A stretch of DNA of 20,212 nt, from the NCBI GenBank assembly GCA_964591275.1, contig CAZQAE010000085.1, forward strand, positions 1-20,212. Direction: 5' to 3'. This DNA comes from G963674685 sp964591275. Its GTDB lineage: Bacteria > Lernaellota > Lernaellaia > JACKCT01. Under the pieces are notes generated by a model. That model had not been told where the DNA came from and did not search any database. It was given only the letters and a program-made list of their open reading frames with translations. Position numbers and translations under genes: made by a program. Each line of letters starts with the position of its first letter. Position 1 is the stretch's first letter. Shown one piece after another: positions 1 to 6,185 of the stretch.

Positions 1-387
<387 letters not shown>

Positions 388-389
388 TC

Positions 390-407
390 GCCCATAACAG
401 GGCTTTT
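390..407 (+). terminator. weak stem-loop after the DUF5666-like gene
   Basis: GCCC (390-393) can pair with GGGC (400-403) across a six-base loop, followed by TTTT. The 4-bp stem is short; the stronger hairpin at 438-471 probably does most of the termination. Confidence 0.25.
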
Positions 408-437
408 AATATCTTCTCTCCAACCATTTGTTCATAC

Positions 438-471
438 CCCGCGCTCGAATGAATCGAGCGCGGGATTTTTT
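438..471 (+). terminator. rho-independent terminator
   Basis: Perfect 11-bp stem (438-448 with 454-464), five-base loop ATGAA, then A and a T-run (466-471). It lies between the DUF5666-like gene and the CAP lipoprotein gene. Because it covers an upstream in-frame ATG at 449-451, it argues against starting the CAP gene at 428 or 449. Confidence 0.85.
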
Positions 472-484
472 AAAGGGCTTGCTG

Positions 485-1132
485 ATGTCTGAATCGACAA
501 ATATAATTAACAGAGATTTATTTAAGACCGTGTTTGGAGCCTTGGCCTTCTGCGTGTTCGTCCTGTCGCTGGTTGTCGGCTGCGGCGAGCATGATAGCGC
601 AAAAGCTCCCGAGAGCTTCGTGCTGGGAGACAATGATTACCTGATCGATTGCGATCCGGCGGGGAACGACTCTGTGAACTTTGCGTGCCAACTGGCGTAT
701 TACACTAACCGGGAGCGAATGAAACATCAGGAGGAATCGGACCAGGCCGAGTATCTGGATTGGTCCGACGACCTCGCCCGCGTGGCTCTCGAGTACAGTC
801 GGCGGATGTGCGACGAGGGATTCTTCGATCATAACGACCCCCAGGGGCATGGCATGGAAAACAGACTCCAAAAAGCAGGTGTGTTTTATATCAAAGCCGG
901 AGAAAACCTTGCGCGAGGCAATGATCTTCTGCCTTCCGAGGCGATGGTGCTTTTTATGAACGAGCCGTCTTGCGAGGTGAACCATCGGGGCAACGTTCTT
1001 GATAACGACTTCACTCACACAGGCATCGGCACGGTGTTTTGTGGCGATCATGTTTTCTATACGCAATTGTTCGCGGTCTTCGAAGCAGAACTCCTACGAG
1101 ACGACAACAACGAGTTCTGTCTTTCATCCTGA
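485..1132 (+). CDS. CAP/SCP-domain lipoprotein (YkwD-like)
   Basis: A 215-residue predicted lipoprotein. Residues 12-32 form a hydrophobic signal peptide ending in a lipobox (Leu-Val-Val-Gly before Cys33). A CAP (SCP/PR-1/YkwD) domain spans about 66-200. The family signatures are visible: His116 in FFDHNDP, Glu140 in AGENLA, His167 in VNHRGNVLD, then GIG and a YTQLF strand. These are the cavity residues of CAP domains, whose biochemical role in bacteria is generally unclear. The start at 485 is preceded by an AAAGGG element; longer in-frame starts at 428 and 449 overlap the upstream terminator hairpin and are rejected. Unlike the other lipoproteins here, it has no Asp run after the lipidated Cys. 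No clear terminator follows. Confidence 0.88.
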   Translation: MSESTNIINRDLFKTVFGALAFCVFVLSLVVGCGEHDSAKAPESFVLGDNDYLIDCDPAGNDSVNFACQLAYYTNRERMKHQEESDQAEYLDWSDDLARVALEYSRRMCDEGFFDHNDPQGHGMENRLQKAGVFYIKAGENLARGNDLLPSEAMVLFMNEPSCEVNHRGNVLDNDFTHTGIGTVFCGDHVFYTQLFAVFEAELLRDDNNEFCLSS

Positions 1133-1463
1133 CATGGCCGATTCGATTCAGTTCCGGGTGCGTCCCGCTACAGGAAGCGCACCAGTTCGCCACAGCGCGT
1201 TTCCGTGTTTTTTTTGCATGTCATCTATTCCGTTTCGATGGAAATACGGCGCATACCCAGGCGGTAATAGAGGTTTTCAAACGCGCCCAACAAGGAGGAA
1301 ATGATCCATTCAAAGCCCGCTGCTTGACTGTTGCATGCGTGATTATTGGTTGCGCGGCGCGAAGAGCCAAGCGGGTTGTGAAGCTAAGAACTCTGCAAAT
1401 ATTGCAAAGAAAAAGCCCGGCCAATAGACCGAGCTTTTGCGTTGAATCAGGATTACTGCTTTA
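1133..1463. other. intergenic region without a recognised gene
   Basis: Convergent space between the CAP lipoprotein and the minus-strand phosphoesterase. Open frames here have no family resemblance and overlap real genes. An imperfect stem-loop occurs at 1157-1183 (GGTGCG with CGCACC plus an inner TCC/GGA) but has no T-run. The only well-supported element is the minus-strand terminator at 1405-1438. Confidence 0.5.
1405..1438 (-). terminator. rho-independent terminator of the phosphoesterase gene
   Basis: On the minus strand a 10-bp stem with one mismatch (1438-1429 with 1420-1411) and a GGCCAATAGA-complement loop is followed by a T-rich stretch. It lies about 25 bases after the stop codon of the gene at 1464-3122. 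Confidence 0.6.
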
Positions 1464-3122
1464 TCAACAACCGCAGCCGCCACTTTCGTCGTCGTCATCA
1501 TCGCCGGCCACTTCCGCAGTATCGTCATCGCTTGCCGTATCGTCGTTAACATCGTCATCGACATCGTCGTTGATATCGTCGTTGATATCGTCGTTGACGT
1601 CGTCATCCACATCGTCGTCCACATCGTCGTTCACATCGTCGTTCACATCGTCATCCACCTGCGCGGGCAGAACATTAACGAGGGCAGTCGTCTCATCTCC
1701 GTATCCGTCGATGTCCGTAACAACCAGACGAACCGTATAGGACCCTTCTTCGGAAAATACGTGTGTCGCGTCGCGACCGTTTCCCGTCTGTCCATCGCCG
1801 AAATTCCAGGCGTAGTCAATTATCTCGCCGCATGGATCGCTGGAAGCGGCGGCGTCGAATGCGGCTGGTTCGAGGGCGTAGATGTTATCGGGATCTACTA
1901 CGACAAATTGGGCGGTGGGGAATCCGAGTTCCGGTTTTTCCAGCGTGTACGAGTCGAACACGATGCCGAGATCGCTTTTGGCCGTCATTATCAACTTGTT
2001 GTACTCGACTTCAAAAAGGATGTAATGCGTTGCGCCGATGCCGATCAGGTAAAAGTCGTTGAAGATGTTCAGAATCGGATTGCAGAAGGCTCCGGCGCCG
2101 CCGGTCACGAGGTACATGGTGCCTTGAGAATAATCCTCGTTGGGGATGGGCGTTCCTCCGTAGATCGGCTTGGTTCGTTCATAGATGTGGTCGTGGCTGC
2201 CGATGTCGATGTCCAAGTGGTGCGCGTCGAAAATCGGTCCCCAGAAATCAATGTTGTCGTCGGTGGAGCCATGCGTCGTGCCGGAAGAATAAGTTGCCTG
2301 ATGATTAAGGGCCATTGTCCAGATGGCGCTTGTCCCAGTCAATTTGTTGTCGAGCCAGGTAGCCTGCGTGGCGTACGATTGCACCTCGGTATCCAGGGAA
2401 AAAAAGTGGATCGGTCCAACCTGAAAATCATAGAAATCTTCCGTGGCGGTAACGTCGTTAACGGGCATCGCGAAGTTGTTCAGGAAATAGCTGGTTCCGT
2501 GGTGTTCGTGATTGCCCCAGACCATCATCATGGGCTGCGTGGATATGTCGCCATGAGCCTTTTCGAACCAATCCTCCCATCCTTCCTCTTGCTCATCGCC
2601 GTCACTGATGGCGTCGCCGTTGAAGATCACAAAAAGAGGGTCTTCGTCGGTGGCGGCGTCGAGCACCGTGGACCAGTAAAGGGAAGCGCCGGGAGTAATG
2701 GAACTGCGGGAATCGCCCAGAACAACAAAGCGATATGGCTCGCAGACATCTGCGGGCAAAGCGACCGTCTCAAAGGTTTTATCGCCCGACCAAATTCCGC
2801 CGCCGCCCACGCGGTAGTGATACTGCGTTTTCGGATTAAGCTCCGTGATTTCAACTGTGTGATTATTCCCGCGTCCTTCGGGCAGGGGTTCAACCGTTCC
2901 GGCGATCTGGCTTCCGTAAGCTGCGTCTGGGCCGTATTCGACCAGAGATTCGCTAATTCCGGCATTCGTCCACCACATAATCGTCATCGTGGTCGCCGGG
3001 GAATTTTGCCAGGACAAGTGGATGCTTTCCGGTTCGGCGCCCGGCGCCGCAAACGCCGAAGATGCTGTAATAGCTGCGAACACGGCAATGATCGACATGG
3101 TTGTTTTTGAAAAATGCAGCAT
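1464..3122 (-). CDS. secreted purple-acid-phosphatase-like metallophosphoesterase with PKD domain and acidic GCGC tail
   Basis: A 552-residue exported protein. A signal peptide with likely cleavage after AFA (near residue 25) is followed by a fibronectin-III-like N-terminal domain (about 30-122), as in purple acid phosphatases. The calcineurin-like core (about 130-390) shows GDSRS (136-140), NGD (168-170), GNHE (203-206), His274 and SHDHIYER (309-316), the expected metal ligands. The Tyr of the classic GDxxY motif is absent (NGDAISDG). A PKD domain (about 401-486, with WNFGDG) follows. Residues 489-528 are ten acidic tetrapeptides of type V/I-[D/N]-D-D; after a short spacer and five Asp the protein ends SGGCGC. 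The ATG at 3122 has a GGGGGGAGA Shine-Dalgarno nine bases upstream; an in-frame TTG at 3155 does not. Substrate unknown; a phosphomonoesterase or phosphodiesterase is likely. Confidence 0.88.
   Translation of the reverse strand: MLHFSKTTMSIIAVFAAITASSAFAAPGAEPESIHLSWQNSPATTMTIMWWTNAGISESLVEYGPDAAYGSQIAGTVEPLPEGRGNNHTVEITELNPKTQYHYRVGGGGIWSGDKTFETVALPADVCEPYRFVVLGDSRSSITPGASLYWSTVLDAATDEDPLFVIFNGDAISDGDEQEEGWEDWFEKAHGDISTQPMMMVWGNHEHHGTSYFLNNFAMPVNDVTATEDFYDFQVGPIHFFSLDTEVQSYATQATWLDNKLTGTSAIWTMALNHQATYSSGTTHGSTDDNIDFWGPIFDAHHLDIDIGSHDHIYERTKPIYGGTPIPNEDYSQGTMYLVTGGAGAFCNPILNIFNDFYLIGIGATHYILFEVEYNKLIMTAKSDLGIVFDSYTLEKPELGFPTAQFVVVDPDNIYALEPAAFDAAASSDPCGEIIDYAWNFGDGQTGNGRDATHVFSEEGSYTVRLVVTDIDGYGDETTALVNVLPAQVDDDVNDDVNDDVDDDVDDDVNDDINDDINDDVDDDVNDDTASDDDTAEVAGDDDDDESGGCGC
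1539..1658 (-). repeat. 12-bp minisatellite encoding ten V/I-[D/N]-D-D tetrapeptides
   Basis: Ten tandem 12-base units near the 3' end of the phosphoesterase gene. Each encodes a hydrophobic residue (eight Val, two Ile), then Asp or Asn, then two Asp. The same scheme occurs in the lipoprotein gene at 16579-17751. Confidence 0.88.
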
Positions 3123-3439
3123 TGCTGGCAGTCTCCCCCCGCTAGGTTTTGCCAAATGACGCTAACACAAATTCAAGGCAAATAAAATCTCATAATCACG
3201 GTGATTGGCTTAAGGGGCAAGGTTCCTTACAAAAAAAATGACGCAATTGATTCAGATTCATCCTCATTCGTCTTGATCGCGTCAGGGGAGGAGGGCATGA
3301 AAAACCGATGCGGCCCCGAATGACTCAGGGGCTGCTTCCCTTTGAGTTGAAATTGCTCCATAGAAGGTGACAAAAAAATCGGGAAGAACCATAATAATTG
3401 AAATCAGATGATTGATCACTCCTTTGAAGGAATTTTCAA
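3123..3439. other. divergent intergenic region
   Basis: Separates the divergent phosphoesterase and acetyltransferase genes. A good plus-strand promoter is visible at 3367-3395. I could not pick a convincing minus-strand promoter for the phosphoesterase. A short GCCCC/GGGGC stem-loop around 3312-3331 has unclear meaning. Confidence 0.4.
3367..3395 (+). promoter_or_regulatory. sigma-70-type promoter of the acetyltransferase gene
   Basis: GTGACA (3367-3372) and CATAAT (3390-3395), each one base from consensus, are separated by 17 bases. The -10 ends 44 bases before the start codon at 3440. Confidence 0.5.
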
Positions 3440-3907
3440 ATGAACAAAATAAATATACGTCCCGCGACGATGGACGATGCTGAAATTATCGGCAATTTCA
3501 ACACGCTGGCGGCAAAGGAGATAGAAGACAGGCAGCTCGATCCGGCGACCGCGCTCGCAGGTTTTCGCGAGTGCCTTTTGGACACGGCCAAGGGATTTTA
3601 CAAGGTGGCTGAACAGGGCGGTGAAATTGTCGGGCTAACGATGATCACATTCGAGTGGAGCGATTGGCGCAACGGCGTCTTTTGGTGGATCCAGTCCGTT
3701 TACGTAAAGCCTGAAGCGAGGCGCCAGGGTGTTTTCACTGCGCTGTATAAAAACATTCACGCTGAAGCCCGCCGCAGACCCGATGTTTGCGGCTTGCGTT
3801 TGTACGTGGAGAAAAACAACAAGCGCGCGCAGAAAATCTACGCCGACCTGGGCATCGGCCTTTCAGACTTTCTCATGCATGAGATCGATTTTTATTTCCA
3901 TGGATAA
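3440..3907 (+). CDS. GNAT-family N-acetyltransferase
   Basis: A 155-residue cytosolic protein of typical single-domain GNAT length. The N-terminus (INIRPATMDDAEII) is the usual first strand and helix. The acetyl-CoA-binding motif A is visible as VYVKPEARRQGVFTALY (about 95-111), with Arg-Arg-Gln-Gly-Val-Phe in place of the common R-x-x-G-x-G/A pyrophosphate loop. The later VEKNNKRAQKIYADLGI matches motif B. Such enzymes transfer an acetyl group from acetyl-CoA to an amine; the acceptor cannot be read from the sequence. The ATG has an AAGGA element about nine bases upstream and its own promoter. It looks monocistronic: the next gene has separate promoter-like and ribosome-binding signals. Confidence 0.87.
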   Translation: MNKINIRPATMDDAEIIGNFNTLAAKEIEDRQLDPATALAGFRECLLDTAKGFYKVAEQGGEIVGLTMITFEWSDWRNGVFWWIQSVYVKPEARRQGVFTALYKNIHAEARRRPDVCGLRLYVEKNNKRAQKIYADLGIGLSDFLMHEIDFYFHG

Positions 3908-3916
3908 ATTGATGTT

Positions 3917-3944
3917 TTCAAACTAAAAGCATTTATGCCATAAT
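3917..3944 (+). promoter_or_regulatory. possible promoter of the first GH114 gene
   Basis: TTCAAA (3917-3922) and CATAAT (3939-3944) are separated by 16 bases, about 50 bases before the GTG start at 3994. The -10 hexamer is the same as at the acetyltransferase promoter. Confidence 0.35.
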
Positions 3945-3981
3945 GATGCGCTACTTGAATTTGAGTGTTCAATGGTTTTAT

Positions 3982-3988
3982 AAGGAGG
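3982..3988 (+). promoter_or_regulatory. ribosome binding site fixing a GTG start
   Basis: AAGGAGG lies five bases before GTG at 3994. The tandem paralogue has the same motif with the same spacing, so both genes start with GTG rather than at upstream ATGs. Confidence 0.75.
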
Positions 3989-3993
3989 CAAAG

Positions 3994-4845
3994 GTGGCCC
4001 CACGGTTTTTTACCATTTTCCTGGCGATGTTGGCCTTGATTTCCCTTGTCGGTGTCGGTTTTTTTGCATGCAGCGATGACGACGACGACGACGATAGCGA
4101 TGGGGACGACGATACGGACGATGATGAGGTCTGGCGACCTGCGCCGGGCGCTTCTTGGCAATTGCAGTTTTCGGGAAGCATTGATGAATCTTTGGACGTC
4201 GACATGTACGACATTGACCTTTTCGACACCGATACGAATACGATTCAGAATCTGCATGACGATGGCCGAATAGTCATTTGTTATTTCAGCGCCGGCAGCT
4301 ATGAGGAATGGCGCGAGGACGCGGATGAATTTCCTGATGAGGCGATGGGCAACGATTTGGAAGACTGGGACGGCGAACGATGGCTGGACCTGCGGAATGC
4401 CCAAGTGCGAGACATCATGATGGACCGGATGGACCTGGCTGTTGAAAAGGGTTGTGATGGCGTCGATCCCGATAACGTGGATGGCTACGCCAACGACAAC
4501 GGCTTGGGTTTAAGCTCGGAAGATCAGCTTGATTACAATCTGTTCATCGCCAGCGAAGCTCACGAGCGAGGTTTGTCGGTCGGTTTAAAAAACGACGTGG
4601 CTCAGCTCCATGATCTGGTGGACAGTTTCGACTGGGCATTAAACGAAGAATGCTTCACGTATGATGAATGTGATACGTATTCTCACTTCATTGACAAAGG
4701 TAAGGCCGTATTCCACGTCGAGTACGTGGATGATTGGGCTGAGGTCCAGGATCTGGCCGATGAAGTCTGCGGCGCCGCGACGGAACTCAGCACGATCATC
4801 AAGGAATGGGAGTTGACGGCGAATCGTTTTGCCTGTGACGAATAA
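3994..4845 (+). CDS. GH114-type lipoprotein, predicted endo-alpha-1,4-polygalactosaminidase (copy 1)
   Basis: A 283-residue predicted lipoprotein with a hydrophobic signal (4-25) and lipobox Phe-Phe-Ala before Cys26. Ser27 is followed by an Asp-rich linker (28-45). The rest is one TIM-barrel domain with hallmarks I know from GH114 polygalactosaminidases: MYDIDLFDT (71-79), VICYFSAGSYE (94-104), GERWLD, CDGVDPDNVDGY (154-165), AHERGLSVGLKND (189-201), NEEC (217-220) and VEY. The acidic residues in CDGVDPDN and in NEEC or VEY are the candidate catalytic pair. Characterised GH114 enzymes cut alpha-1,4-linked galactosamine polymers such as fungal galactosaminogalactan; related PelA domains act on Pel. 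The role here is probably extracellular or periplasmic polysaccharide degradation. A paralogue follows. An in-frame ATG at 3943 has no suitable ribosome binding site. Confidence 0.88.
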   Translation: MAPRFFTIFLAMLALISLVGVGFFACSDDDDDDDSDGDDDTDDDEVWRPAPGASWQLQFSGSIDESLDVDMYDIDLFDTDTNTIQNLHDDGRIVICYFSAGSYEEWREDADEFPDEAMGNDLEDWDGERWLDLRNAQVRDIMMDRMDLAVEKGCDGVDPDNVDGYANDNGLGLSSEDQLDYNLFIASEAHERGLSVGLKNDVAQLHDLVDSFDWALNEECFTYDECDTYSHFIDKGKAVFHVEYVDDWAEVQDLADEVCGAATELSTIIKEWELTANRFACDE

Positions 4846-5007
4846 AAAATCGGAGAAAGAATCCAGCCAAGGACCAAAGGCATTGAAAAAATGTTTGGGT
4901 CCCAAAGGTCTTGACGATAAGTGTTGAATCATTGGATGTCGCCATCGGCTTTTATCGTTTTTAAAATAATGTTTGACGGATGAGATGAGATGCGCTCCTG
5001 TATGCGG

Positions 5008-5015
5008 AAAGGAGG
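5008..5015 (+). promoter_or_regulatory. ribosome binding site fixing a GTG start
   Basis: AAAGGAGG lies five bases before GTG at 5021, exactly as in the upstream paralogue. An in-frame ATG two codons later (5027) is the only close alternative. Confidence 0.7.
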
Positions 5016-5020
5016 CGAAT

Positions 5021-5854
5021 GTGCTAATGCGTTTTTTCATTATTCTCATGGCGCTGTTGACCTTGATTGCCGTTGTTGGCGGCGGCCTTCTCGCTTGCGG
5101 CGATGATGACGATGATGACAATGATGCGAGCGATGATGTTTGGCGACCTTTGCCGGGCGTGACTTGGCAATGGCAGTTGATTGAAAATATTGACACATCC
5201 GTCGATGTTGAGATGTACGACATCGACCTTTTTGATACGGATACAGATACGATTTCGCAACTTCATGAGGATGGGCGAATCGTAATCTGCTATTTCAGCG
5301 CCGGCAGCTATGAGGATTGGCGGAAGGATGCGGATGAATTTCCTAATGAGGCATTGGGCGACGATCTTGACGATTGGGAAGGTGAGCGCTGGCTTGACGT
5401 CACCAACGCCGAAGTACGGAGCATCATGATGGATCGGATGGACCTGGCCGCGGATAAGGAATGCGACGGCGTGGAACCAGACAATATGGACGGTTACTCA
5501 AATGACAACGGCCTTGGCCTGTCGGCTGATGATCAGCTCGATTTCAATCGATTCATCGCCGATGAGGCGCATAAACGGGGCTTGTCCGTGGGTTTGAAAA
5601 ATGACATGGATCAACTGGATGAATTGGTGAACTGGTATGACTGGGCGCTCAACGAGGAGTGCCACAGTTTCGGCGAGTGTGATCTTTACAACGCATTTCT
5701 CGATGAAGACAAGGCCGTGTTCAACGCGGAGTACGTGGACGATTGGTCCGACGCCGAAAGCCTGGCGGAGGAAATTTGTGATCAAACGCCGCAGCTTGGC
5801 ACGATTATAAAAGAATGGGATCTGACGGCGAATCGTTTAGCTTGCGACGAATAG
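5021..5854 (+). CDS. GH114-type lipoprotein, predicted endo-alpha-1,4-polygalactosaminidase (copy 2)
   Basis: A 277-residue paralogue of the preceding gene, roughly 70% identical by eye in the catalytic domain. It has the same architecture: hydrophobic signal, lipobox Leu-Leu-Ala before Cys26, a Gly at +2, a shorter acidic linker (28-39), then the GH114 barrel with MYDIDLFDT, VICYFSAGSYE, CDGVEPDNMDGY, AHKRGLSVGLKND, NEEC and AEY. All candidate catalytic acids of copy 1 are kept (one Asp is Glu in the DGVEPDN motif), so both copies look active. The linker has diverged far more than the enzyme. The two genes are separated by 175 bases without a clear terminator, so co-transcription is possible. 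A stretch of 26 identical bases encodes the CYFSAGSYE motif in both. Confidence 0.88.
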   Translation: MLMRFFIILMALLTLIAVVGGGLLACGDDDDDDNDASDDVWRPLPGVTWQWQLIENIDTSVDVEMYDIDLFDTDTDTISQLHEDGRIVICYFSAGSYEDWRKDADEFPNEALGDDLDDWEGERWLDVTNAEVRSIMMDRMDLAADKECDGVEPDNMDGYSNDNGLGLSADDQLDFNRFIADEAHKRGLSVGLKNDMDQLDELVNWYDWALNEECHSFGECDLYNAFLDEDKAVFNAEYVDDWSDAESLAEEICDQTPQLGTIIKEWDLTANRLACDE

Positions 5855-5871
5855 CAAAAAAGACAGGAATT

Positions 5872-5906
5872 GGTTCAGGGTCAAGGGTTTAGGGTCCAGG
5901 GTCTGG
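5872..5906 (+). repeat. five tandem heptamers of GGTYYAG type
   Basis: Five consecutive 7-base units: GGTTCAG, GGTCAAG, GGTTTAG, GGTCCAG, GGTCTGG. It lies in non-coding sequence 17 bases after the second GH114 gene and runs directly into a C-rich tract at 5907-5922 that ends in ten consecutive C. Similar GGGTCCAGGGTCT-like tracts occur dispersed in other genomes, from memory; the function is unknown. Confidence 0.8.
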
Positions 5907-5958
5907 CCCCCTCCCCCCCCCCATCCTTTTCAAGAAAGTCTGAGCCTCGTAGCGCGGC

Positions 5959-6103
5959 GGGTGGCATGGACAAGCTTCTTAAGCCCGAAGCTCTGTGAGG
6001 GCGCTTGTCCGTGCTTGATGCGGGAGTGAATTGCTTTATGACTTAAATGGGACACGGACAAGGACTGCTCGCTGACGCTCAGAGTCTCTCGTCCATGCCA
6101 CCC
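5959..6103. repeat. nested palindromic element with 13-bp terminal inverted repeats
   Basis: Perfect 13-bp inverted repeats bound the element (GGGTGGCATGGAC at 5959-5971, GTCCATGCCACCC at 6091-6103). Inside are a second perfect 10-bp pair (CTTGTCCGTG at 6004-6013, CACGGACAAG at 6053-6062) and a small hairpin (AGCTTC/GAAGCT, 5973-5992). CATGGACAAG at the left end and CACGGACAAG inside are also near-identical direct copies. There is no convincing ORF. It resembles a REP/MITE-like dispersed element or a structured RNA. No obvious target-site duplication was seen. Confidence 0.7.
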
Positions 6104-6132
6104 TTTGAAGCCAAACGGACTTTAACTCTCAT

Positions 6133-6166
6133 AAAAAAAAGCGCCGGTTCTCACCGGCGCTTTTTT
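6133..6166. terminator. strong bidirectional rho-independent terminator
   Basis: A perfect GC-rich 7-bp stem (GCGCCGG 6141-6147 with CCGGCGC 6154-6160) and a six-base loop are flanked by A8 and T6, which extend the stem and provide a U-tract on either strand. It lies 20 bases beyond the nqrF stop codon and ends the nqr operon on the minus strand. It could also stop read-through from the GH114 genes. Confidence 0.9.
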
Positions 6167-6185
6167 ATGGAATCGTTTTTTTGTT

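Noticed and set aside
428..484. Longer N-terminus for the CAP lipoprotein from ATG 428 or 449
   Set aside because: It overlaps a perfect rho-independent terminator, and the signal peptide fits a start at 485.
518..1066. 182-codon minus-strand frame
   Set aside because: It is the shadow of the CAP lipoprotein on the other strand, with no ribosome binding site or domain.
1294..1327. Eight-codon ORF (ATG 1301) behind a GGAGG
   Set aside because: The spacing to the ATG is only about two bases and nothing else supports it.
1761..3110. 449-codon open frame on the plus strand
   Set aside because: It is fully antisense to the metallophosphoesterase, whose domains and motifs are clear, and its translation shows no family features.
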